From assembly GCA_036747335.1 (NCBI GenBank), contig DAIOCL010000001.1, positions 1 through 64,000 on the forward strand: a DNA stretch of 64,000 bases, written 5' to 3'. Position numbers and translations under genes: made by a program. Below are positions 9,799 through 17,545 of this stretch, piece by piece. Position 1 is the stretch's first letter, and every line of letters starts with the position of its first letter. The DNA comes from UBA4660 sp002405435 (GTDB taxonomy: Bacteria; Bacteroidota; Bacteroidia; Flavobacteriales_D; Sanyastnellaceae). The notes beneath the pieces are model-generated. The model was given only the letters and a program-made list of their open reading frames with translations. It had not been told where the DNA came from and did no database searches.

Positions 9799-11328
9799 CT
9801 AATGGCTGCCGGTGCGGCGCACCATCTCTGCGAAGGGAACGTTTTCTATTTTGGCATCGAGCCATTTGGAAAAATCAAAAAAACGGAGTACCACATCGCT
9901 CTGGCTGCCCTCAAACTTGCGTAACCCGCTCCGGAAAGACAGGAAGACCTCCTGTTTGTCGGCCATACCCCGCGCCCTGATCAACTTTTTGAAGTTGTCG
10001 ATAATCATGCGCTCCAGGTCATGCGCCCGCTGCCGTTTGGCCAAAAAGCGAAGGGTACTTTTAATCGTGTATTCCAACAGGTCGACGTGGCCCATTTCGT
10101 AGTGAATGACCAGGTTAAAGAGGCGCACATAACTGTATATATCCTGTCGCAGCGTACTCTCATTGTCGTTGAGCAACTTATTGATCCAATGCAGAGCCTT
10201 GCCGAATTCTCCGGCACCGAAATAGATGTAGGCTACCTGATAATAGAAAATCAACTCCTGCTCCTTGTGCAGCGTGCCTTCATAGTCGGCCAGGTGCCTG
10301 AGCATGATTTCTACATCCCTGACACCCTTGTGGAAATCACCGGTCTTGTGGCATACCTGCAGGTCAGCCAGGGCGCAATGGCGGAATATGCTCAGCTGAA
10401 CATCCTGCGTGTCGAAACCTTTGGTTTCTCTCAGTTTCCGCATTTCTTCAATCAACTGCCTCGCCTCGTTTATTTCACCGGTATCAATGAGGCACATCGA
10501 GAGGTTGCCCAAGGTCCTCACGTACCGTTTGCTGAGGTCGGCGCGCAGGTGGGGTAAGGCATCCAGTATTTCCTTGACCCGCCTGAATTTTTCTATAGCC
10601 GTGGCATAGTCTCCTCCTGCCATGTTACAAAAACCCTGGGTGTAGAAGCAAATGGATGCAGCGCGTTTGGAGAGCGCCGTATTTTTTCCTTTGATAAGAG
10701 GGTGGTTGACGATCTCGTTTACAATGGCCTTGTTTTCATCGGTGCGCGCATAACCGCCGCTCCTGAATACATAGTTGATCTTGGCATAGAGTGCATGATA
10801 GGCCGCGAGGTTTCTGAGCCGTTCCAACACATCCATCTCTTCCCTGATGAGTCCGTCGAGGTCTTTGGTAAACTCACCCTGCTCGTAGGCCTCCTCCAAC
10901 AGTGTTTTTTCCCAATTGATCAATTCAAAGAGGTAATAGAATTTTTCGTATTCAATCGCCAGCTTTTTCGCCCGGAGCAGAAACTTGGAACACTCATGGA
11001 AAAGGGCCTTGTTGTATAGAATCTCAATGTTCTTGATTTCCTGTTTCAATATACTCGACACGCTGTTTTCACCATGAAAGGAACGGAGCGATTTCAGGAT
11101 CAGCTTGTACAGGTGGTTTTTCTCCGAGGGCAGGTGTTTGATGAATTTCTCGCCCTTAAAATGCCGCTGGACCTCGTCTTCGTCATAGACCTCCATACCG
11201 TCAACAAAGTCAAAGAGGCGCAGGTAGTTCTTTTCGCCATTCTGCAGCGAACTGTGCAGTTTAAAAAAACGCTTTTCGCTCTTTGACAGCGACTTGATCA
11301 ATTCAAACAATTCGGCACTTGCTCGCAT
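9799..11328 (-). CDS. Conserved helical (TPR-like) protein of unknown function
   Basis: 509 residues with no signal peptide or membrane span, so probably cytoplasmic. The sequence is almost wholly alpha-helical, with paired-helix units that look TPR-like (LAIEYEKFYYLFELINW, YYQVAYIYFGAGEFGKALHW). The N-terminus ASAELFELIKSLSKSEKRFFK resembles a family I recall from many Bacteroidota genomes without assigned function. It converges on the OmpA gene, with 37 bases between the two stops. A scaffolding or regulatory role is a guess from the fold. Confidence 0.7.
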   Translation of the reverse strand: MRASAELFELIKSLSKSEKRFFKLHSSLQNGEKNYLRLFDFVDGMEVYDEDEVQRHFKGEKFIKHLPSEKNHLYKLILKSLRSFHGENSVSSILKQEIKNIEILYNKALFHECSKFLLRAKKLAIEYEKFYYLFELINWEKTLLEEAYEQGEFTKDLDGLIREEMDVLERLRNLAAYHALYAKINYVFRSGGYARTDENKAIVNEIVNHPLIKGKNTALSKRAASICFYTQGFCNMAGGDYATAIEKFRRVKEILDALPHLRADLSKRYVRTLGNLSMCLIDTGEINEARQLIEEMRKLRETKGFDTQDVQLSIFRHCALADLQVCHKTGDFHKGVRDVEIMLRHLADYEGTLHKEQELIFYYQVAYIYFGAGEFGKALHWINKLLNDNESTLRQDIYSYVRLFNLVIHYEMGHVDLLEYTIKSTLRFLAKRQRAHDLERMIIDNFKKLIRARGMADKQEVFLSFRSGLRKFEGSQSDVVLRFFDFSKWLDAKIENVPFAEMVRRTGSH

Positions 11329-11570
11329 GGAAAGACGGATTCGGCTTCAGGAATCCAACTATAAAGGTACACGTTGGATTCCATGACCCCTACCTTGTTG
11401 AGAAACTGTGGGTATTTCGCCCGGAAAACGGGCGGACTTGAATCGTGTATCTTGCTGTTTTTCATTGTCTTAATCTAAACAGCCGGCCCCGTGGCCTGCC
11501 TGAATCAGCGCGAAGGGCTGCATTCCCAAGGAGCAGGCCTGAAAACAATCGGGCGGCAGCGATTGTTATT

Positions 11571-11578
11571 TTCCTTTG
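11571..11578 (+). promoter_or_regulatory. -7 box TTCCTTTG directly before a GTG start
   Basis: One mismatch to TAnnTTTG. Only four bases (CGTT) separate it from the GTG at 11583, so the transcript should begin at or next to the start codon (leaderless mRNA). Confidence 0.5.
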
Positions 11579-11582
11579 CGTT

Positions 11583-12212
11583 GTGCCCTATATAGAGTCG
11601 AAAATAGCCGAGGGTGAGCACCAGCAGCAGGACTTCAAATACGCGGTCAATGATGCGCGGAAGCTTGCTGCCACCCTTTCTGCGTTTGCCAATACAGACG
11701 GCGGAACGCTATTGATCGGTGTACGCGACAATGGTTCCGTGGCCGGTGTGCGGCCTGAGGAAGAAGCGCATATGCTGGAAGCTGCCGCATCGGTGTACTG
11801 CTCCCCGGCGGTTGACCTGACAACCCAGGTTTGGAGAACTGACAACCGCTATGTGCTTGAGGCCCGCGTGGCAGCCTCACCGCTGCGCCCCCATTACGTT
11901 AGGCTAGCCACCGGTGAACAGAAAGCCTATATAAGAGTCCATGACCAGAACCTGCCTGCACCCGCCGTTCTGATTGAAGTGTGGAAGGGTGAAATCAGTG
12001 AGCGGCCGCAGAAATATTTCCATACCGATAAGGAGAAGAAAATTTTTGAGGTGCTGGAGCACCAGGAAACCGGCCTGACACTGAGTGCCCTCTGCCGGCA
12101 AACAGGCATTCCGCGAAAAATTCTGCTTCCCCTTGTAGCGCGGTTGATACGGTGGAAGCTTCTCGACATGGGTTTCATGCAGCACGTGGCCGTGTTCAGG
12201 CTGGTTAGGTAA
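11583..12212 (+). CDS. AlbA_2 (Schlafen-like) domain protein with C-terminal winged helix
   Basis: 209 residues from the GTG at 11583. The frame stays open upstream to an ATG at 11445, but those residues look non-coding, and homologs as I know them begin just before the motif EGEHQQQDFK. The N-terminal domain (about 5-120) carries FANTDGGTLLIGVRDNG and AYIRVHDQN, the AlbA_2 signature. The C-terminal part (about 145-209, LSALCRQTGIPRKILLPLVARL) looks like a winged helix. Proteins of this type are often annotated as ATP-binding or putative transcriptional regulators, and their biochemical role is unclear. The GTG start, four bases after a -7 box, suggests a leaderless message. Confidence 0.8.
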   Translation: MPYIESKIAEGEHQQQDFKYAVNDARKLAATLSAFANTDGGTLLIGVRDNGSVAGVRPEEEAHMLEAAASVYCSPAVDLTTQVWRTDNRYVLEARVAASPLRPHYVRLATGEQKAYIRVHDQNLPAPAVLIEVWKGEISERPQKYFHTDKEKKIFEVLEHQETGLTLSALCRQTGIPRKILLPLVARLIRWKLLDMGFMQHVAVFRLVR

Positions 12213-12262
12213 ACCACCCGTTTGACCCCGGGTTCGTCAGGGCGCAGAGCAGGAAAATCGAT

Positions 12263-12270
12263 TATTCTTG
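12263..12270 (+). promoter_or_regulatory. -7 box TATTCTTG before the 117-residue membrane protein
   Basis: One mismatch to TAnnTTTG. It ends eight bases before the ATG at 12279, so the 5' leader would be very short or absent. Confidence 0.45.
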
Positions 12271-12278
12271 CGTAACCG

Positions 12279-12632
12279 ATGCCGTCCATACAGTACAAAC
12301 AGCGTTTCGCTGAGAACCTCAACATCTTCTTCTGGCTGCTCAAAGACGCTTGCTGGCTGATGGATTTTTCTACCCTGGCTGCACTGATGATTGCCCCTAC
12401 CCTTATCGCCTCGGTTTGGTTCACGCGCAAAGCCCGCTACAACTGGCCGGAGATGGCGCATAATCTCGCTGTAACACTTTGGATCTGTGCCAATTCCTGG
12501 TGGATGCTCAATGAATTGTTCTGGGATGACCGCTATACGTACTGGTCGCTGCTTCCTTTTGCGGCAGGCTTGATAATCCTGTTGATATATTATGTTCCTG
12601 TCTGCCTGCTGTGGCTGAAACGAAGGAAATAA
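12279..12632 (+). CDS. Small membrane protein of unknown function
   Basis: 117 residues rich in Trp and Leu. Hydrophobic segments are about 17-45 (weak, interrupted), 60-77 (MAHNLAVTLWICANSWWML) and 88-112 (LLPFAAGLIILLIYYVPVCL), so two to three membrane spans are likely, ending in a basic tail LKRRK. There is no signal peptide and I recognise no family. It lies between the AlbA_2 gene and a DUF3078 gene on the same strand and probably has its own promoter. Confidence 0.6.
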   Translation: MPSIQYKQRFAENLNIFFWLLKDACWLMDFSTLAALMIAPTLIASVWFTRKARYNWPEMAHNLAVTLWICANSWWMLNELFWDDRYTYWSLLPFAAGLIILLIYYVPVCLLWLKRRK

Positions 12633-12683
12633 TCTATTACGTTGCGTGCGCAAATCTTTACTACACACTAAATACATCCAGCC

Positions 12684-13688
12684 ATGAAAACAGCGCTACC
12701 CGCATTGCTATTATCGCTGCTATGCACGCATTTCGCGCATGCTCAGCAAAAAACCCTTTCCAAGGATGACGAAAAAAACATGAAAACCTTGTCGAGTACC
12801 GACACTGTCGGATGGAAACGGGGCGCCGTGCTCGGACTCAGTAATACGCAGACCTATCTCTACCAGTGGGCTGCCGGGGGTAACAGCGCCGTAACGGTGA
12901 CCGGATTGGTCAACTATTTCGCCAACTACCGGAAAGGCAAACATGCGTGGGACAACCAGCTCAATATGGCCTACGGGATTCTGCTGCAGGATATTGACAG
13001 CCGGGCTATCAAAATTGATGACCGCTTTGACTTCACTAGCAAATACGGAAGAAAAATGTCTTCGAAATGGTACCTCGCGGCCCTGATGAATTTTCAGACC
13101 CAGTTTGCTCCGGGTTACAACTCCGTCGGCGGTCAGCCTGATTATTCCAATAAGATCTCAGACCTGCTCGCACCCGGCAGGTTGCTGGCAGGTCTTGGTC
13201 TCGACTTTAAACCGAGTACGAAATTCACCGCGTTTCTGTCGCCGGTAACGTACCGCGGCATCTTTGTGCTTGACCAGCAACTGGCCGATGCCGGCGCCTT
13301 CGGGGTCGATGATGCCATTGACGAAAATGGTGTCTTCACCGAAGGCACGGGAAAGAACGTGCGCAACGAGGTGGGTTTTTATGCCCGCGGAGAGTACTCA
13401 ACGCAACTGATGGAAAACATCAATTTCTCGACAAAACTTGAGCTTTTCGCCAATTACCTCGATGAACCGCAAAATATCGACGTCAATTGGGAAAATCTCG
13501 TGGCCATGAAGATCAACAAGTACTTCTCCTTCTCTATTGCAACGCAGTTGCTCTATGACCACAACACCATACTGCAGAAAAAACCGGCCGTTACCGATGA
13601 TCAGGGCAATGTAACCGCACCTGCACGCATCGGTCCCGGTGTGCAGTTCCGCGAAGTCGCCTCGCTGGGTATCACTTACCAGTTCTGA
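12684..13688 (+). CDS. DUF3078 domain-containing outer-membrane protein
   Basis: 334 residues. Signal peptide (MKTALPALLLSLLCTHFAHAQ), then the DUF3078 pattern: GWKRGAVLGLSNTQTYLYQW, AAGGNSAVTVTGLVNYFANY, DNQLNMAYGIL and DDRFDFTSKYGRK. The chain alternates beta strands and ends in an aromatic residue (SLGITYQF), as outer-membrane barrels do. The family is Bacteroidota-specific and its function is not known to me. A rho-independent terminator follows 23 bases after the stop, so this gene ends its transcript. Confidence 0.85.
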   Translation: MKTALPALLLSLLCTHFAHAQQKTLSKDDEKNMKTLSSTDTVGWKRGAVLGLSNTQTYLYQWAAGGNSAVTVTGLVNYFANYRKGKHAWDNQLNMAYGILLQDIDSRAIKIDDRFDFTSKYGRKMSSKWYLAALMNFQTQFAPGYNSVGGQPDYSNKISDLLAPGRLLAGLGLDFKPSTKFTAFLSPVTYRGIFVLDQQLADAGAFGVDDAIDENGVFTEGTGKNVRNEVGFYARGEYSTQLMENINFSTKLELFANYLDEPQNIDVNWENLVAMKINKYFSFSIATQLLYDHNTILQKKPAVTDDQGNVTAPARIGPGVQFREVASLGITYQF

Positions 13689-13711
13689 ACTGCACGTCAT
13701 GATAACACCCA

Positions 13712-13740
13712 GGGCCCCGGTTGATCCGGGGCTTTTTCTT
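13712..13740 (+). terminator. Rho-independent terminator after the DUF3078 gene
   Basis: A perfect seven-pair GC stem (GCCCCGG / CCGGGGC) with loop TTGAT, followed by TTTTTCTT. Confidence 0.85.
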
Positions 13741-13785
13741 TCACCCCTGTGCATACCACGAGCCGCTCATTCCGCCGTCCCTTCA

Positions 13786-13793
13786 TACCTTTC
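13786..13793 (+). promoter_or_regulatory. -7 box TACCTTTC of fabD
   Basis: One mismatch to TAnnTTTG. It lies 25 bases before the fabD ATG and just downstream of the preceding terminator. Confidence 0.45.
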
Positions 13794-13818
13794 GACCTGA
13801 ATCCATAAATACTGCACC

Positions 13819-14700
13819 ATGAATGCTTACGTGTTTCCGGGACAAGGTTCTCAGTTCCCGGGTATGGGTAAAGACCTGTATGAACAGTCAGAAACTGCGA
13901 GAGCCCTTTTTGAAAAAGCGAACAACATGCTCGGCCACCGGATTTCCGACACGATGTTTTCGGGAACGGAGGAGCAGCTCAAGGCGACCAATATCACCCA
14001 GCCTGCCATATTTCTTCATTCGGTGATTCTCGCCTACTGCCTCGGCGAACGGTTTGCTCCGGATATGGTGGCCGGGCACAGCCTGGGCGAATTCAGTGCG
14101 CTTGTGGCTGCCGGCTCACTGTCGTTTGAAGACGGACTTCGCCTGGTAGAAGCCCGGGCTCTTGCCATGCAGCGGGCCTGTGCGCAACAGCCCTCTACCA
14201 TGGCCGCCATACTCGGACTGGAAGACAGCGCGATAGAAGAGATCTGCGGGCAAGTTACCGGCATAGTCGTACCGGCGAATTACAACTGCCCGGGTCAGCT
14301 GGTCATCTCCGGTGAGGTGGCTGCCATAGACGAGGCCTGCGAAAAAATGCTGGCCGCAGGCGCCAAACGTGCGCTTAAGCTACCGGTCGGAGGTGCTTTT
14401 CACTCACCGCTTATGGAGCCCGCGCGCAAAGACCTGGAGGCGATGATAGACAGCCTTGCTTTCAAAGCCCCCCGCTGTCCGGTCTACCAGAATGTAGCTG
14501 CGCGGGCGGAAAGCGACCCGGACACCATTAAAAAGAATCTGATCAGCCAGCTCACGGCGCCGGTGCGCTGGACACAAAGCATGCACGCCATGCTTGCGGA
14601 TGGCTGTACCCACGTGGTTGAAGTAGGGCCCGGCAAGGTTTTGCAGGGACTCTTCAAAAAAGTGAGCCGCGATCTTCCGGTAGAAAGCGCCTCACTGTAA
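13819..14700 (+). CDS. fabD: Malonyl-CoA:ACP transacylase
   Basis: 293 residues, the normal length. Transfers malonyl from CoA to acyl carrier protein for fatty-acid synthesis in the cytoplasm. Visible catalytic features are GQGSQ (Gln11), nucleophile Ser88 in GHSLGE, Arg113 in EARA and His195 in GAFHSP. The C-terminal VEVGPGKVLQGL is also typical. It appears to be a single-gene unit, with a terminator before it and a bidirectional terminator after it. No other fab gene is adjacent. Confidence 0.95.
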   Translation: MNAYVFPGQGSQFPGMGKDLYEQSETARALFEKANNMLGHRISDTMFSGTEEQLKATNITQPAIFLHSVILAYCLGERFAPDMVAGHSLGEFSALVAAGSLSFEDGLRLVEARALAMQRACAQQPSTMAAILGLEDSAIEEICGQVTGIVVPANYNCPGQLVISGEVAAIDEACEKMLAAGAKRALKLPVGGAFHSPLMEPARKDLEAMIDSLAFKAPRCPVYQNVAARAESDPDTIKKNLISQLTAPVRWTQSMHAMLADGCTHVVEVGPGKVLQGLFKKVSRDLPVESASL

Positions 14701-14724
14701 GACCGAAGCACACTGAACGCGCAT

Positions 14725-14755
14725 AAAAAAACCCCGCCGGAAGCGGGGTTTTTTT
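14725..14755. terminator. Bidirectional rho-independent terminator between fabD and the S46 peptidase gene
   Basis: Stem CCCCGC / GCGGGG with loop CGGAA, flanked by seven A on the left and seven T on the right. It can stop transcription from both converging genes. Confidence 0.85.
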
Positions 14756-14794
14756 AAAGGCCTTCGTGCCTTAATAACTCTTTATTTCAGGCTT

Positions 14795-16969
14795 TTAACC
14801 CTTTGCATTCACAAATTTGATTTCCTTGATCAGGTTGCTCGCACCATAGTACTTGTCTATGATCCACATGACATAGCGGATGTCCACGCTGATGGTGCGC
14901 TGAAGCTCAGGTTCGAAAGCGATATCACCGCTCATCGCTTCCCAGTTACCGTCAAAAGCCAGTCCAATGAGGCTGCCATTGCCGTCAATCACCGGGCTGC
15001 CGCTGTTACCTCCGGTGATGTCGTTACCGGAAATAAAGCAAACAGGCAGTTCGCCCTTTTCATTGGCATAACGGCCAAAATCTTTCTTGCTCAGCATATC
15101 GGCCAGACGATCAGGAACAAGGAATTCCGGATTCTTGTCATCGCGCTTCTCAAGAATACCCGAAGAAGTGGTAAGGAAATCGTAGTGAACAGCATCCATC
15201 GGGAAGTAGTCGTTTACCTTGCCGTAGGTCAGCCGCATGGTGCTATTGGCATCAGGATAAAAATTCTTATTGGGCTGCATCTCACGGAGTCCGGCTACAA
15301 AAAGCCTGTAACCCTGGTCAAATTTTTCTTCATAAGGATTACCCATGGTAGCCAAATAGCTATCGATGGCACTGACTGCCGTGATGATAGCCAGATCTTT
15401 CTCATACACCTTCTGGCTCGGTTTGTTGATGAAGGCATAAAGTTTCTCCTTGCTGGCCAGGAAACTTGTAGAGAAGAGTTGATCGGCGTATGCTGCGACA
15501 TTTCCCTTGTACTTCGTCTCCACCGTTTTAAGCCAGGACGGATGATCCTCTTTGGGCACGTCGTTGTAGTAACGCGTAATCAGGGCAACAAACACATCGC
15601 GGTCTGTTTCTGCATCGTAGTCTTTGAAGTGGGCCTCAGCCGTTTCCTTGAAACTTTCAAGTATGGTCTTTTGCTGGGCCACGTCCAACTTGGCACCTTC
15701 TGCCGGCAGTGAAGCCTGGTAGGTGCGGTGAAAGCGCCATGAGAACAGCACAATTTCCGCACCAACCAATCCTGCATGGATATGGTATTGGTTCTTCACC
15801 GACGTTTTTGACGTTTCAGCGTAAAACTCCTTAATCATGTTAAGTGCATTGCCGTATTTGGCTTTTCTGGAGGCATCGGCCTCTACCCAACGGGTAAACT
15901 CATCCTCCAGTTTTTCCTTTTTTGCCTGCACATTCAGGCGCTTGAGCCCTTTCGTCTGACCGATGTAATATTTCCATCCGTTTGCTGTGGATGCGTATTT
16001 TGAGGCATACTGCAGGCGCACCTTGGGGTCTGCATCCATATGCTTTTTCCAGGTATCGAGTTTGATTCCGTTCAGTTCCACAAAGGCAGGATTCGACAAT
16101 TCGATGGCCTGCTTTACCCCCCATGATGTCAGGTAACGGTCTGTGCTTCCCGGGAAACCGAGGATCATAGTAAAATCTCCGTCCTTCACACCACCCAGTG
16201 ATACTGGCAGGGAATGTTTGGGTTTGTAGGGCACATTGGTCGCTGCATAGTCTGCCGGTTCATTGTCGGCGTTGGCATAAATACGGAGCATAGAAAAATC
16301 TCCGGTATGGCGGGGCCACATCCAGTTGTCGGTATCACCACCGAATTTACCGATGCTCTCAGGCGGATTGCCGACCAGGCGTATGTCGCGGAAGGTCTGG
16401 TACACCATCATGTAAAATTCATTGTTGAAGAAAAAGCTTTTCACTTCGGCTTCGTACTTTCCTCCTTCCGAGGCGGCAGCCTCCAGTTCCTGCATGGCGG
16501 CCCCGATGGTGGCATTGCGTTCGGCCTCACTCATGGCATCGTTGAGCCGGCCCAGGATGTTGCCGGTCACATCTTCTATCCGCACCAGAAATGAAATCTG
16601 GAATCCCTCAATGGGACGCTCCTCGGCCAAACTTTTGGCCATAAAGCCATTGGTCAGAATATCGTCTTCAAGCGTAGCTAGCGACTGAATCGCATCATAG
16701 CCGCAGTGGTGGTTGGTCAACACCAGCCCCTGGTCAGAAATCACCTCTCCCGTGCACATGCCTCCGTTGAGCCGCACGATTGCGTCTTTGAGGCATGCCT
16801 TGTTGATCGAGTAAATATCTTCTGCGGAAAGGTTCAGACCCATTTGCCTCATCTCGGCCTCGTTCATGCGCTGCAAGAGATGGATCAGCCACATGCCTTC
16901 GTCGGCGCGGGCGATGGTGCCGATGAACAGCATCACGGCGGCACAGGTGATTTTCAGGAATCTTTTCAT
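14795..16969 (-). CDS. S46 family dipeptidyl-peptidase (DPP7/DPP11 type)
   Basis: 724 residues, matching the usual 710-720. A signal peptide (about 1-22, ending TIARA) directs it to the periplasm, where S46 enzymes release dipeptides from the N-termini of peptides. Catalytic signatures are the His in TNHHCGY (87-88) and Ser656 in GGNSGSPV. The residue 18 places after the Ser is Gly674 (LAFDGNW). In Porphyromonas the equivalent residue is Arg in DPP11 (acidic P1) and Gly in DPP7 (hydrophobic P1), so a DPP7-like preference is inferred. The TNHHCGY and NSGSP motifs and the normal length suggest an active enzyme. Confidence 0.93.
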   Translation of the reverse strand: MKRFLKITCAAVMLFIGTIARADEGMWLIHLLQRMNEAEMRQMGLNLSAEDIYSINKACLKDAIVRLNGGMCTGEVISDQGLVLTNHHCGYDAIQSLATLEDDILTNGFMAKSLAEERPIEGFQISFLVRIEDVTGNILGRLNDAMSEAERNATIGAAMQELEAAASEGGKYEAEVKSFFFNNEFYMMVYQTFRDIRLVGNPPESIGKFGGDTDNWMWPRHTGDFSMLRIYANADNEPADYAATNVPYKPKHSLPVSLGGVKDGDFTMILGFPGSTDRYLTSWGVKQAIELSNPAFVELNGIKLDTWKKHMDADPKVRLQYASKYASTANGWKYYIGQTKGLKRLNVQAKKEKLEDEFTRWVEADASRKAKYGNALNMIKEFYAETSKTSVKNQYHIHAGLVGAEIVLFSWRFHRTYQASLPAEGAKLDVAQQKTILESFKETAEAHFKDYDAETDRDVFVALITRYYNDVPKEDHPSWLKTVETKYKGNVAAYADQLFSTSFLASKEKLYAFINKPSQKVYEKDLAIITAVSAIDSYLATMGNPYEEKFDQGYRLFVAGLREMQPNKNFYPDANSTMRLTYGKVNDYFPMDAVHYDFLTTSSGILEKRDDKNPEFLVPDRLADMLSKKDFGRYANEKGELPVCFISGNDITGGNSGSPVIDGNGSLIGLAFDGNWEAMSGDIAFEPELQRTISVDIRYVMWIIDKYYGASNLIKEIKFVNAKG

Positions 16970-16999
16970 AGTAGCGGTAAATTATTCTTTGTGTGTGAT

Positions 17000-17542
17000 T
17001 TATTGGTTCTTTTTCATGAGTGCCCAGGTGGACTGAGCGATTGCCTCATCGAGCGCGGTGTAGAGCCGTTGCAAACCTTCTGGCGCCTGGTAGCGGGCCA
17101 TTACCCGCTGGCGCTCACCGGAAATCTGCAATTCGGTATAAATGGTTGGCAAGTCTGTAACATAGGCATTGTCATACACCTCTTGAAAACCAAAATAGCC
17201 GATTTCTGTGGCAACAGCGCTGATTTTTTGAAGAGAGGCTGCACTGAGTGTTGTGTGGTAAAACCCGATGAGATCCACAAAATTTTTGCCCTGATAGACC
17301 GCATAGCCGCTTTGGTAAATGGTCAATTCGAAGACCGGGCAACGTCCAAAACACGGTGTACGTTCATAGCGGCACAACAGGCTGTCGGCTGGATTGCTTG
17401 GCGGGACGGCCGCCTGTGCTTCAGGAATCACCTCCACCGCTGGCGAAATCTCCTTCTGCTCCCTGCATGATACCAGCACGAGCAGCACGAGCATCGTCCG
17501 CGATGCCTTGTGAAATAACCCTGCAAACAGTACAGTGGACAT
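17000..17542 (-). CDS. DUF6438 domain-containing putative lipoprotein
   Basis: 180 residues. Lys12/Arg15, then a hydrophobic stretch ending in lipobox LVSC (Cys26), point to a lipoprotein. The mature domain contains YERTPCFGRCPVFELTIYQSG, with the conserved Cys pair of DUF6438, followed by short beta strands. No biochemical role is known to me. The start lies three bases after the yidC stop, so the two are probably co-transcribed. A shorter form from the Met at 17494 would still keep the lipobox. Confidence 0.8.
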   Translation of the reverse strand: MSTVLFAGLFHKASRTMLVLLVLVSCREQKEISPAVEVIPEAQAAVPPSNPADSLLCRYERTPCFGRCPVFELTIYQSGYAVYQGKNFVDLIGFYHTTLSAASLQKISAVATEIGYFGFQEVYDNAYVTDLPTIYTELQISGERQRVMARYQAPEGLQRLYTALDEAIAQSTWALMKKNQ

Positions 17543-17545
17543 GGC

